A stretch of DNA of 64,000 nucleotides from Anseongella ginsenosidimutans (GCF_008033235.1 NZ_CP042432.1:1798001-1862000); one strand, 5' to 3'. Positions 27,734-36,064 are shown, counted from the first letter of the stretch. Numbers and translations are program-made. Notes: generated by a model from the sequence alone, not told the origin.

Positions 27734-29164
27734 TTACCCGAACAATATATCCATTTTCAGATCATGCTGGATAAGGCCGGCGTACTTTTGCGGATTTTTT
27801 ATTCCAAAGGTTGTCACCATGGTGAGGAAGAGTGTTTTGCGTGTGCGGGTTTGATTCCGGAAGGCGGCAACCTTGCTTTCGAGTTCAGCGGCATAGCTTT
27901 TCGTGATCTCAAATGCTGCTGTTGAAAATTTGAGTTCACAAATATTGATACATTGATCCTGCCGGTCGATCAGCAGATCTATTTGAACTCCCTTTTCTTC
28001 GTTTCGGGGCCTTGAGTGCCATACGGAGATTTCTGCATAAACATTTTCAATTCCCAGCGCCCTTTTCAGTCTGGAAGCGTGTTTCATGCAGATGTTTTCG
28101 AATGCGATCCCGCTCCAACTCTTCCAGGATGTTCCGTTGGAAAAACGTATCCATGACCCCTTGCCACGTGAGCGGCTGTTTTCTATAAATTTCAGGTAAA
28201 ACCGGGAATATTCATCGGTCAGTTTGTAAATACTGTCCTTGGAGGTCCTGTTAAACGGAATGTAGGCGGTAATAAAGCCCGATTCAGTTAGCTCATCCAG
28301 CAACCTGGTCATGCCGCCTCCGGATGTTAGTTTGCTAAATTTTATGATCTCGTTCCTGCTGAGGCCTGAATTTTTTCTTGCCAGGGCCCGGATGATTTCC
28401 ATGTGAGAGCTGGCATTGTCAAATAAGGAATAATAAAGGTTCTTGAATTCGTCATGAAGTAAGCCATCCTTGGTAAAACAGGTCCTGTCAATGGCCTGAG
28501 TGGCGCTTTCACCAATTTTTACCTCTTTTAAATAGTGGGGAATCCCACCCATTGCCATATAAAGTTGCAGGATTTGATAATGATCAAGATTGATTTTTCT
28601 TGCTTTCAGAAAGTCGGCTGTTTCTCCCAGCGTGAAGGGCATTAGCCTGATCCGTCTGGTAACGCGGTTGTGCAAACCTCCCCGGTTATTGATAACTTTC
28701 TGTATCATCCAGGAGGCGGCCGATCCGCATATGACAACTACCAGATTTTGTTGACGGGAGGCCCAGCCGTTCCAGAAATTTTCGAATGCCTTTAGAAAGC
28801 CGGAACGGGGAGTATTTATCCAGGGGAATTCATCAAAAAAAATTACTTTTCGTTGTTTTTTAATAAGGGGAGTCAGGTAGTCAATCAATAAGGAAAATGC
28901 GTTTATCCAGTTAGGGGGCGTAGCCAGCGGCAGGCTTTTTGATGCCCTCGTCAATGCCAGGCTAAAGTTTTCCAGTTGCTCATTTAATGTCGCGTGATGT
29001 GTGCCTGTAAATTCAAAAGCTAACTTTTCATTAAAAACGCTCAGTATTAAAAAAGTCTTTCCCACCCGCCTTCTTCCATAAACGGCAACGAGTTCCGGCT
29101 CCCCGGACGTTTCGATCTCCAAAAGGAGCGCTTTTTCGTCTTGCCGGCCAGTCACATTTTTCAT
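27734..29164 (-). CDS. AAA ATPase with C-terminal DUF234 (ATPase_2 family)
   Basis: 476-residue P-loop ATPase of the kind often annotated as ATP-binding protein or DUF234. Walker A is VYGRRRVGKTFLI (about 28-40), Walker B is KVIFFDEFPWI, and sensor 1 lies in VVICGSAASWM. A winged-helix region follows (RNEIIKFSKLTSGGGMTRLL). The C-terminal DUF234 region has SGIAFENICMKHA, QIDLLIDRQDQ and NICELKFS, an E...D...E-x-K pattern resembling the PD-(D/E)xK nuclease fold. The cellular role of this widely distributed and often horizontally spread family is not established. Directly upstream are two copies of a 38-bp palindromic repeat that look like an operator. Confidence 0.88.
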   Translation of the reverse strand: MKNVTGRQDEKALLLEIETSGEPELVAVYGRRRVGKTFLILSVFNEKLAFEFTGTHHATLNEQLENFSLALTRASKSLPLATPPNWINAFSLLIDYLTPLIKKQRKVIFFDEFPWINTPRSGFLKAFENFWNGWASRQQNLVVVICGSAASWMIQKVINNRGGLHNRVTRRIRLMPFTLGETADFLKARKINLDHYQILQLYMAMGGIPHYLKEVKIGESATQAIDRTCFTKDGLLHDEFKNLYYSLFDNASSHMEIIRALARKNSGLSRNEIIKFSKLTSGGGMTRLLDELTESGFITAYIPFNRTSKDSIYKLTDEYSRFYLKFIENSRSRGKGSWIRFSNGTSWKSWSGIAFENICMKHASRLKRALGIENVYAEISVWHSRPRNEEKGVQIDLLIDRQDQCINICELKFSTAAFEITKSYAAELESKVAAFRNQTRTRKTLFLTMVTTFGIKNPQKYAGLIQHDLKMDILFG

Positions 29165-29173
29165 TTCGGTTTA

Positions 29174-29211
29174 TTTTGGCCAATTATGTTAATTTATATC
29201 TGGCCAAAACT
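29174..29211. promoter_or_regulatory. Palindromic repeat 1 upstream of the DUF234 ATPase
   Basis: A 38-bp unit with inverted ends TTTTGGCCA and TGGCCAAAA around an A/T-only centre, starting 10 bp upstream of the ATPase ATG. An almost identical second copy lies 53 bp away. Confidence 0.65.
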
Positions 29212-29226
29212 ACAAAAAAAAGTGAG

Positions 29227-29264
29227 TTTTGGCCAATTATATGAATTTATATCTGGCCAAAACT
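29227..29264. promoter_or_regulatory. Palindromic repeat 2 upstream of the DUF234 ATPase
   Basis: Second copy of the 38-bp unit with the same TTTTGGCCA/TGGCCAAAA ends and only a few differences from copy 1, all in the centre. The pair fills the gap between the DACNV-type gene and the ATPase gene and probably forms a double operator or promoter region. Confidence 0.65.
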
Positions 29265-29274
29265 TAAGCGAAGT

Positions 29275-30414
29275 TTATAATAACAATACATCAATCCGGT
29301 GGGCGTGGACCATGCTGAGCTTCTCCGACCAGACGAATACGGTAAAGCGGCCATCCTGGGAGGCAACAAGCGCTATGGAGTCACGCTGGTCATGGACAAA
29401 TTGGGCAGCTGCAAGGTGGCGGGTGCCGCCTATTTTCGCAGGGTGAACGATCCGGGCTTCCGAGCCGGAGACTGGTTCGGTCATCATTACCTGTTCTGCC
29501 GGGTCGCTCATGGCTGCTCTGGCAACTTTAGCCCCAAAAGCCAGGAGGCTGTGCTGCTGTGTTAAAATGGTGGCGCCATCAACCGCGGTGAAGCCGCCGA
29601 CGATATCCACGGCACGTAAAAAGGATTCCTGCCATTCCGGCGTGCCCCGCTGATGTTCGTCCATTTGCAGAAGGTCGGCCAGGGCTTCATAAGCAGGGAT
29701 TACGGGATAGCTAATAGGATGGATGACCGATTCGCGCCATTTTTGAGTTCCGGGAGGGACTACTAGTACCAGCGCGCCTTTGCCATGCGAGCGGATGGAC
29801 GCCGCCAGCTCTACCAGGACATTTACCGCTTCACCTGTTCGCAGCGACATAGGGTGTCCCAGCAGCGACGTGAGTAAGGAAGGGGACGTATCCGAAGCAA
29901 TGCTGTTTTTATCTACTATCTTGATCTGGTCGCCTTTCAAAATAGCTACGTTCACAAATTTTCCAAATCCGCCGATTTGTTTGTGTTTCACCACCAGCAA
30001 TCCCGGTTCAACCACCTCCAGGACAAAGCAAAATTCCGGGATGAAATGGGTGCTGCCCCATATATACAGATCATTATCTTCATGCCAGACGCCAAGGTGA
30101 ATACCCGGCTGTGTGACGGCGGGGGAGAGTTTTACAAGATTATAAGGGGTTAATCTTACTTTCTGGCCAAAAATAAGCGGCTTCCCTGCCTGCGCAGGTT
30201 TAAGAAAGGCAAGTGAGATCTTGGGGGAATATCCTTCTTCGCGCTGCAGGCTTGCCCAAAAAGCAGCATCGATAATCGCTTCGATATAGGCGGCGGGCGG
30301 AAGTTGCTTTTCCTCCTTTTTGCCGAAGCAGCCCGCATCCCAATGTTCTGTGAAATGTGCTTCCAGCGTGGAGGAAACCATCCGGGCGGCAAGGTATGTA
30401 GGTTCAGAGATCAT
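29275..30414 (-). CDS. DACNV-type protein with diadenylate-cyclase-like domain
   Basis: 379-residue soluble protein that resembles those annotated as 'putative sensor domain DACNV-containing'. The N-terminal 200 residues (LAFLKPAQAGKPLIFGQKVR, IHLGVWHEDNDLYIWG) would be the sensor part. The C-terminal third resembles the DisA_N diadenylate cyclase fold. It keeps a DGA motif (GGFTAVDGATILTQQHSLLA) and a TRH motif (IGGTRHLAAAQFVHDQRDS), the two nucleotide-site motifs of c-di-AMP synthases (DGA and RHR types), followed by SIALVASQDGRFTVFVW. The third RHR position is Leu instead of Arg, so activity is uncertain. I infer a role in nucleotide second-messenger synthesis or sensing. It lies 20 bp downstream of the fatty acid hydroxylase-family gene. 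Confidence 0.7.
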   Translation of the reverse strand: MISEPTYLAARMVSSTLEAHFTEHWDAGCFGKKEEKQLPPAAYIEAIIDAAFWASLQREEGYSPKISLAFLKPAQAGKPLIFGQKVRLTPYNLVKLSPAVTQPGIHLGVWHEDNDLYIWGSTHFIPEFCFVLEVVEPGLLVVKHKQIGGFGKFVNVAILKGDQIKIVDKNSIASDTSPSLLTSLLGHPMSLRTGEAVNVLVELAASIRSHGKGALVLVVPPGTQKWRESVIHPISYPVIPAYEALADLLQMDEHQRGTPEWQESFLRAVDIVGGFTAVDGATILTQQHSLLAFGAKVARAAMSDPAEQVMMTEPVSGSEARIVHPAKIGGTRHLAAAQFVHDQRDSIALVASQDGRFTVFVWSEKLSMVHAHRIDVLLL

Positions 30415-30434
30415 TCAGGCAGCTCGCAGGGTAT

Positions 30435-31400
30435 TTATCCTTCTTGTTGCACCTCTTTTTTGACGGCAGGCGTGTTTCTGATGGCTGCTTCTTCAGCAAC
30501 TGCTGAATCGGCGGTTGCCATCGCATCCGTTACCGGCTCGTTCGGCGCTATTTCTTCACGGGGAGGGCTGAACAGGATCCTGAATCCTTCCTTAAAATTT
30601 CGCGCTTTTTTCATGTCCCGGACGATATCTGCCCATTCATGGAATACCAGGTAAATGGGATTATAGGATTTAACCGGCTTGGTGATCCCGTAATGCGGCC
30701 TTTCATCTTCTTCCATGAACGTCCCGAAAATGCGGTCCCAGATAATGAACGTGGAACCGTAATTTTTGTCCAGGTATTTTTTGTCGCTGGCATGGTGTAC
30801 CCGGTGGTGGGAAGGTGTCGTGAATATGTATTCGATGGGCGCCGGAAGCTTTTTAATATATTCGGTATGGATCCAGAACTGGTAAAGCACCGCTACCTGG
30901 TGGCAGATAAAGAAGACAAAAGGATCAAAGCCCACCATTACTACCGGCACGAAAAAGATAAATTTTATATGCTGAGTCCAGCTAAGGCGAAAGGATACGG
31001 AAAAATTATACTTCTGTGAATTATGATGCGTTACATGTGTCGCCCACCAGAAGCGTTGTTCATGGGCGACCCGGTGCGCCCAGTACCTGGCAAGGTCAAG
31101 CAAGATAAAACAGGGGATAAATGACCACCACGTGGCCGGTATTTTCCACGGTACCAGGTTCCAGAAGAAGAGGACGGCGCCAAAGACAATAACTTTTAAC
31201 AGGGCGCTGATGCCGACATTTACCAGGCCGATAGTTGCAGCGGCCAGGAAATCCTTTTTGTCATAGACGTCTTTATTTTGATAAATGCTTAATCCCCATT
31301 CTGCAAAAACCAGGATAAACATCACGGGCGCCGCCCACAAAATCACATTTGGCCAATCTGCTGCACCAATCTCTTCCAGGGATATATAATTATCAAACAT
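30435..31400 (-). CDS. Sterol desaturase / fatty acid hydroxylase family protein
   Basis: Membrane-bound di-iron oxygenase family protein, 321 residues from the ATG at 31400 (an in-frame start at 31448 would overlap modC). It has four or more hydrophobic segments and the family's histidine clusters HRVAHE, HVTHHNS and HRVHHASDKKYLDKNYG, which bind the two irons. Such enzymes hydroxylate or desaturate lipid acyl chains or similar hydrophobic substrates; here the substrate is unknown. The last 50 residues (from about NEPVTDAMATADSAV) are a low-complexity, Ala-rich extension not needed for the fold. The gene is in line with modC upstream and the DACNV-type gene downstream. Confidence 0.85.
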   Translation of the reverse strand: MFDNYISLEEIGAADWPNVILWAAPVMFILVFAEWGLSIYQNKDVYDKKDFLAAATIGLVNVGISALLKVIVFGAVLFFWNLVPWKIPATWWSFIPCFILLDLARYWAHRVAHEQRFWWATHVTHHNSQKYNFSVSFRLSWTQHIKFIFFVPVVMVGFDPFVFFICHQVAVLYQFWIHTEYIKKLPAPIEYIFTTPSHHRVHHASDKKYLDKNYGSTFIIWDRIFGTFMEEDERPHYGITKPVKSYNPIYLVFHEWADIVRDMKKARNFKEGFRILFSPPREEIAPNEPVTDAMATADSAVAEEAAIRNTPAVKKEVQQEG

Positions 31401-31417
31401 AGTTGACAAGGTAGGGA

Positions 31418-32139
31418 TTACAACGATAAAACAAAAGGGCAGGGACAAGGATTCCCATTTAAATTTCGGGGAGTGAAGACCGCCGAAGGCGGATCCTGCC
31501 TTGTAACCTTGCCGTTATCCAGTACAATTACCTCATCGGCGATCTTTAAAATTTCCGCCGTATCATGGCTAACAATGATGGTACTGAGGTGATACTGCTG
31601 ATGTACCTGCAATATATATGCCTGAAGTTTTTCCCTGGTTTCGCTGTCCAGCGCGGAAAAAGGTTCGTCCAGAAGTAAGAGGTCCGGTTTGCACACCAGC
31701 GCCCGGGCCAGCGCTACTCGTTGTTTCTGCCCCCGGAGAGTTTTTGGGGGCGGCAGTTCTCCAGCTGGCCCAGTTCAGTAATCCCGATCAGTTCGTCTAT
31801 AATTTTTTTATCCTGCCCCCTGTTAAGGGCAAATGCCAGGTTTTCCTTTACGGTCATATTGGGAAAAAGGGAGGGTTCCTGGAATACGAAGCCGGTTTTC
31901 CTTTTCCGGGCCGGCAGGTTGATCTTTTTCGAGGTGTTCAGCCAGGGAAAACCGTTAACGATTATCCGTCCGGAATCAGGCCTGAGCAAGCCGGCCAGCA
32001 TCCTTAACAAGGAGGTTTTGCCGGCTCCGGACTTACCGTAAAGGACCACAAGGCGTTCGCTTTCAATTTCGGCCTGCACCCGGAGCAGCATTTCCCCGTA
32101 AGGAGACCGTAGTTTTTTTGACACATCCAGTTCAATCAT
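31418..32139 (-). pseudogene. modC: Molybdate ABC transporter ATPase, frameshifted
   Basis: ATP-binding subunit of the molybdate transporter. The 5' part (32139 to about 31730) has Walker A GKSGAGKTSLL and the Q-loop FVFQEPSLFPNMTVKENLAF, and reaches the signature LSGG. The frame then breaks at 31730-31734, where five G are present in the sense strand and six are needed to read LSGGQKQRVALARAL. The other frame continues with CKPDLLLLDEPFSALD (Walker B), VSHDTAEILKIADEVIVLDN and ends at 31418. About 240 residues if repaired. The ModC C-terminal regulatory (MOP) domain is absent, so this is a short ModC type. It overlaps modB by 8 bp. A missing base in the assembly is as likely as a real null allele. 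Confidence 0.8.
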
Positions 32140-32812
32140 TCCATCCGCTCTTAAATAAATATCCGCCCCTGACCAGATACACGATCAGCAGGATAAAAAA
32201 GGAAACGGCAAGCAGGACCAGGGAGTATTTATTCGCTGTTCCGTAACTGAGCGCTTCCACTTCGTTATAAATGGCAATGGAAGCAACCCGCGTCCTGCCT
32301 GGAATATTTCCCCCGATCATAAGCACTACTCCGAATTCACCCAGCGTATGGGCAAAGGTCAGCACGATGCCGGTTAGCAGGGCGGGTTTTATATTTGGAA
32401 GAAGCACTTTAAAAAGCGTCGTTGTTTTTGATTTTCCCAGCACATGCGCGGCTTCAGCCAGGGAGGGCGAAATGCCGGATAAGCCTGACTGAATGGGCTG
32501 TACCATGAACGGCAGGCTGTAAATGACAGAAGCCAGCACCAGGCCTTCAAAAGAAAATACAAGACGCAGGCCTATCCATTGATCCAGCCAGCTTCCGAAA
32601 GCGCCGGCAGGACTGAAGGCGATCAGTAAATAGAAACCCAATACGGTTGGCGGAAGCACCAGCGGCAAACTTATCAGCGCCTCAATCAGCGGCTTTATCC
32701 GGGTGCGGGTACAGGCCAGCCAGTATGCCAGCGGAACCGATAGCGCCAGCAGCAGCAGCGTGGTGATGAATGCCAGCTTAAAACTAAGTACCAGTGGTTC
32801 CCAGTTAATCAT
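32132..32812 (-). CDS. modB: Molybdate ABC transporter permease
   Basis: Inner-membrane permease of the molybdate transporter, 226 residues with five predicted helices. The family features are LPLVLPPTVLGFYLLIAF, the coupling loop EAAHVLGKSKTTTLFKVLLP and the conserved TFAHTLGEFGVVLMIGGNIP segment, which distinguishes ModB from related permeases. It overlaps modA by 8 bp and modC by 8 bp, as expected for a tightly coupled modABC operon. Confidence 0.95.
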   Translation of the reverse strand: MINWEPLVLSFKLAFITTLLLLALSVPLAYWLACTRTRIKPLIEALISLPLVLPPTVLGFYLLIAFSPAGAFGSWLDQWIGLRLVFSFEGLVLASVIYSLPFMVQPIQSGLSGISPSLAEAAHVLGKSKTTTLFKVLLPNIKPALLTGIVLTFAHTLGEFGVVLMIGGNIPGRTRVASIAIYNEVEALSYGTANKYSLVLLAVSFFILLIVYLVRGGYLFKSGWND

Positions 32813-33554
32813 TTTGGTTTACCTTATAGCCGAATTCACGTAAGATCTGTTTCCCTTTATGGCTAAGCAAAAAGTCATAAAACCTTTGCGCCTGCGGTCT
32901 TCTTTTGCTTCTTTTTAGAAGAACAGCTCCCTGCGTTAGCCTGGAATAGCTCGCGGTATCAATCAGGATCCACTGTCCTTTGCCTTTCATTTCCCCGGCC
33001 ATCACCGAAGAAAGGGAAGTGAACCCCATTTCAGCAGTCCCTGAAATAATAAAGTGATTTACTTCGGAAATGCTTTCACCATAGACCAGCTTGGATTCAA
33101 CGGCTTTATACAGGGCAAAACTTTTTAACGCTTCGACAGCGGCTTGCCCGTAGGGGGCCGTGCGCGGGTTTGCCAGGGCGATATGATTTACGTTTTTTCC
33201 TGCCAGGAGACGAGATGTATCACTGCTCCACAAGACCAGCTTTCCGTAAGCGTACAAGCGGGGAGGCTTTTTGCTGAAGCCCTCCCGGAACAACTTTTCC
33301 GGGTAGTTCATATCCGCAGCGATAAACACGTCGAAAGGGGCGCCCTGGCGGATCTGGACAGTTAATTTCCCTGAAGAAGCAAAAATTGTTTCGCACATGA
33401 TGCCCGTTTCCCTGCTAAAGGCGGCCACCAGTTCCTCCATAGCGAAGCGGGTATTGGCAGCAGCAGCAATAACCAGGTTCTCAGAATTTTCCGGACGGCA
33501 GCCTGCTGGCAGTAAACAGCTGAGAACAAGGAAAATTGTGCGTGCCTTCTTCAT
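32805..33554 (-). CDS. modA: Molybdate ABC transporter substrate-binding protein
   Basis: Periplasmic oxyanion-binding protein of 249 residues. The N-terminal signal MKKARTIFLVLSCLLPAGC ends in a plausible lipobox (LPAGC). The binding protein then starts with NLVIAAAANTRFAMEELVAA and has the anion-site motifs FASSGKLTVQIRQGAPFDVF and IAADMNYPEKL, plus SISEVNHFIISGTAEMGFTS. The order modA-modB-modC and the 8-bp overlaps support the molybdate assignment over tungstate or sulfate. The promoter region has two similar palindromes, and the -7-like box ends 4 nt before the ATG. Confidence 0.92.
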   Translation of the reverse strand: MKKARTIFLVLSCLLPAGCRPENSENLVIAAAANTRFAMEELVAAFSRETGIMCETIFASSGKLTVQIRQGAPFDVFIAADMNYPEKLFREGFSKKPPRLYAYGKLVLWSSDTSRLLAGKNVNHIALANPRTAPYGQAAVEALKSFALYKAVESKLVYGESISEVNHFIISGTAEMGFTSLSSVMAGEMKGKGQWILIDTASYSRLTQGAVLLKRSKRRPQAQRFYDFLLSHKGKQILREFGYKVNQND

Positions 33555-33558
33555 CCGG

Positions 33559-33566
33559 TAAAGATA
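33559..33566 (-). promoter_or_regulatory. -7-like box directly before modA
   Basis: The minus strand reads TATCTTTA, one base from TAnnTTTG, followed by four bases and the modA ATG: the same spacing as at era, implying a leaderless or near-leaderless transcript. Confidence 0.45.
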
Positions 33567-33577
33567 ATGAATCTAAT

Positions 33578-33624
33578 GAAACTACGTATTTTTACTTATG
33601 TTTATTTAAAAACTACGTAGTTTT
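33578..33624. promoter_or_regulatory. Pair of ACTACGTAGT-type palindromes upstream of modA
   Basis: A perfect 16-bp palindrome AAAACTACGTAGTTTT lies at 33609-33624, and a copy with one mismatch (AAACTACGTATTTT) at 33579-33592. The centres are 31 bp apart, about three helical turns. The nearer copy sits where a -33 element would be for the -7-like box at 33559-33566. This is a good candidate operator for a dimeric repressor of the mod operon; the sequence does not resemble the E. coli ModE site. Confidence 0.55.
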
Positions 33625-33632
33625 AGCCGGCC

Positions 33633-34463
33633 TCACCCCGCCGTTCGCCGTAAGAATGCATCGATATGTATTAAGGCTTCCTTTGAACTAGCTGAGTCAA
33701 TATCTGCCAATAACCATACGTGTCCCTGATTTGTATACTCTCTCATTTCGCAGTTGGCCTGCAGGATTCTGATCTTTTCGTAGAATATTCTTGAATCATC
33801 AAACAATATTTCATCGCTGCCCACCAGGATAAATAGTGGAGGAAAGCGCTCAAAGTTTAACCGCGCAGGGTCCGCCTCTTCCCAGTTTCCGTTTGCGTAA
33901 TAGCCGGCATATTCAAGTAGCAGTTCTTTTGTTAGCACCTTGTCCATATCTTTCCTGGTTATATGTGATCCGGTATCACAGTAAAGGTTGATCCAGGGTG
34001 AAATCAAGACCACACATGACGGCAACGCAATTTGCTCCGATGCAGCCTTGTGTATGAATGATGCGGCAAGCCCGCCTCCGGCGCTGTCTCCGATGAGCGA
34101 AATCTTTTCTTTAGGGGATCTCAGTATAAGTTGCTGATACACGCTAAAAACATCGTTTACCGCGTTTGGGAATGGCTTTTCGGGTGCCAGGGAATATTCA
34201 ACAAACAGAATTTTCGAGGTAAGCGCTGACGCCAAATGGCTGACCATGGCCCGGTGGGATTGAATGGAACCCAGACCGAATGAGCCCCCGTGGAGATACA
34301 CAATGAGCCTCTCCTCCTCAACCTGCGACGGGGTAAACCAATAACAGGAAACTCCTGCGATATGTTCCTGCGTTATGCCAACACGTTTATCGGCCGGGTA
34401 GATTGTTCCTAAATCGTTAAAGAAAGCCCTGTCTGCATTTATTTTATTTGCTATACTGTCCAT
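33633..34463 (-). CDS. Alpha/beta hydrolase (HSL-type esterase)
   Basis: Carboxylesterase-like hydrolase of the hormone-sensitive-lipase family, 276 residues. The oxyanion-hole motif is YLHGGSFGLGS (HGG), the nucleophile elbow GDSAGGGLAASF, the catalytic Asp lies in FILVGSDEILFDDS and the catalytic His in YTNQGHVWLLADI. No signal peptide is seen, so it should be cytosolic. It lies 36 bp downstream of the NmrA-like gene on the same strand, suggesting a two-gene unit possibly controlled by the divergent HxlR regulator. The natural ester is unknown. Confidence 0.85.
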   Translation of the reverse strand: MDSIANKINADRAFFNDLGTIYPADKRVGITQEHIAGVSCYWFTPSQVEEERLIVYLHGGSFGLGSIQSHRAMVSHLASALTSKILFVEYSLAPEKPFPNAVNDVFSVYQQLILRSPKEKISLIGDSAGGGLAASFIHKAASEQIALPSCVVLISPWINLYCDTGSHITRKDMDKVLTKELLLEYAGYYANGNWEEADPARLNFERFPPLFILVGSDEILFDDSRIFYEKIRILQANCEMREYTNQGHVWLLADIDSASSKEALIHIDAFLRRTAG

Positions 34464-34499
34464 ATGGTTATATGATTAACGCCGATATTTTCTCCGCTT

Positions 34500-35363
34500 T
34501 TAAAAATTGTAAACCTCTTTAAGCCCGTCCTTCAATGAAGCGGGTTCCCGCGCAAGCACGATTTCCAAATCCCTGCTTACAGATTCGTATTGTCCATTGG
34601 AAACATCTGCTGAAAAGCCATTAACCACGAACACCACGATTTCGGGAATACCCAACCCCTTTAACGTATCTGAGAACGTCCCGGGGTCCGCAGCGGTGTA
34701 AGTAATGTCCTTTCCTGATAGCTCCGAAAGTACCCGGGCAACGTCTTCGTAGGAATATAAACGACTTCCTGTGAAGATATACGTCTTGTTTTCGTGTCCG
34801 GTTTGAAGTAACACATTAGCCGCTGCTTCGCCCATTTCCCTTCTGAGAGCGAACGCGACCCTGCCATGTCCTGCCGGAAGGAAAATGCCGGTCCGGAACA
34901 CATTCTCGCCTGCGAACAAGGCAATGCCGTCAGTGTAAAGTGTATTCCGCAGAATGGTGTATATCATCCCGCTTTCCCTGAGTTCGTCTTCGAAGTTAAA
35001 CAGGTCTTCCATAAACGGTTTGATAACCGATGTGCGGATATCATTCGTCGCCATGCCGGTAAACGCGATGTGCTTTACACCGGCCTTTTTTGCCGCATTT
35101 AGCACATTTCGGTGCCGCTGCAGACGGCCGTTGGGGTCGGGCGCCGAAACCAGCAATATCTTTTCGACGTCGCGCATTGCACGAACCAGTGATTCCGTAT
35201 CATCATAGGCTCCAAAGCGGACTTTGACACCTGTTTCTTTCCAATGCTTTGCTTTACGCTCATCTCTTGCGAATGCGACGATACTTTCGGGCGACACATG
35301 TTTCAGCAGATGTTCTATCGTTGCTGATCCTAACCGACCCGTTGCTCCTGTTACTAAAATCAT
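34500..35363 (-). CDS. NmrA-like NAD(P)-dependent oxidoreductase
   Basis: Atypical short-chain dehydrogenase of the NmrA/QorB type, 287 residues. The N-terminal Rossmann motif is ILVTGATGRLGSATIEHLL (GATGRLG), followed by FARDERKAKHW, and the substrate-side segments VKHIAFTGMATNDIR and YTILRNTLYTDG. Such proteins act as quinone reductases or redox sensors. The gene is divergent from an HxlR-type regulator, with several GGTAAC motifs between the two, a frequent arrangement in which the regulator controls a reductase in response to electrophiles. The specific substrate is not known. Confidence 0.85.
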   Translation of the reverse strand: MILVTGATGRLGSATIEHLLKHVSPESIVAFARDERKAKHWKETGVKVRFGAYDDTESLVRAMRDVEKILLVSAPDPNGRLQRHRNVLNAAKKAGVKHIAFTGMATNDIRTSVIKPFMEDLFNFEDELRESGMIYTILRNTLYTDGIALFAGENVFRTGIFLPAGHGRVAFALRREMGEAAANVLLQTGHENKTYIFTGSRLYSYEDVARVLSELSGKDITYTAADPGTFSDTLKGLGIPEIVVFVVNGFSADVSNGQYESVSRDLEIVLAREPASLKDGLKEVYNF

Positions 35364-35436
35364 GTTTTTGTGGTTTTGAATGAACTAGTTATATTTGTTT
35401 CGCAAAGAAACTAATAATGGTTTTAAAAAGTAACTT

Positions 35437-35480
35437 GTTACCTTTTGGTAACAATGAAAATGTGGTAACGAACGGGTAAC
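35437..35480. promoter_or_regulatory. GGTAAC operator cluster between the NmrA-like gene and HxlR regulator
   Basis: A perfect inverted repeat GTTACCTTTTGGTAAC at 35437-35452 is followed by two direct GGTAAC copies at 35464-35469 and 35475-35480, just before the HxlR-type start at 35485. Probably the binding region of the HxlR-type protein. Confidence 0.6.
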
Positions 35481-35484
35481 TATC

Positions 35485-35817
35485 ATGGTGGAAGAAAAAC
35501 AAAATTTTGAATGTCCGATAACGGCGATGCTGGAATTGATTGGCGGAAAGTGGAAGCCGATCATCCTGTATAACCTGACCTTCGGAACCAGGCGATTTGG
35601 CGAACTTGCCTTCCGCATTTCAGGTATTTCAAGAAAAGTATTAACCGAACAATTGAAGGAATTAGAGAAAGACGGATTGATTTCGCGAAAGCAATACCAG
35701 GAGATCCCGCCCCGTGTGGAATATTCTCTTACAGGCCTTGGGAATAGCCTTGTCCCGGTATTTAAGGAAATGGCGGGGTGGAGTTATGAGCATGTCCTGG
35801 GAAAAGGATCCTGCTAA
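35485..35817 (+). CDS. HxlR family winged-helix transcriptional regulator
   Basis: 110-residue MarR-like dimeric regulator of the HxlR/YodB group. It opens with the family pattern CPITAMLELIGGKWKPIILYNL (Cys at residue 10, then the GGKW motif), the recognition helix region SRKVLTEQLKELEKDGLISR, and the wing VEYSLTGLG. The N-terminal Cys is the redox- or electrophile-sensing residue in characterised relatives. It is divergent from the NmrA-like gene and probably controls it and itself through the GGTAAC sites. A strong bidirectional terminator follows. Confidence 0.9.
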   Translation: MVEEKQNFECPITAMLELIGGKWKPIILYNLTFGTRRFGELAFRISGISRKVLTEQLKELEKDGLISRKQYQEIPPRVEYSLTGLGNSLVPVFKEMAGWSYEHVLGKGSC

Positions 35818-35894
35818 CCGGTTGGCCGTCGCTCGGCCGCCGGCGGAGGCACCACTGTTTATACTCAGTGTATTAAAAACAAAAAAGTGTATTA

Positions 35895-35940
35895 TAATAA
35901 AAAAGGCGACTAACTTTTGTTAATCGCCTTTTTTATTATT
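35895..35940. terminator. Bidirectional intrinsic terminator
   Basis: A long hairpin: the left arm AATAATAAAAAAGGCGA pairs with TCGCCTTTTTTATTATT across a TAAC-TTTT-GTTA tip. A and T runs flank the GC core on both sides, so it can serve the HxlR-type gene (+) and the tRNA gene (-). Confidence 0.9.
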
Positions 35941-35942
35941 AG

Positions 35943-36015
<73 letters not shown>

Positions 36016-36064
36016 ATGTTTTGTGGACTGCAAAGATAGGATTTTCAATTTACTTATCCAAAGT

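Noticed and set aside
33578-33624. Classical ModE binding site at the mod operon
   Set aside because: The palindromes lack the TATA-containing half-sites of the E. coli ModE consensus; kept only as an unidentified operator.
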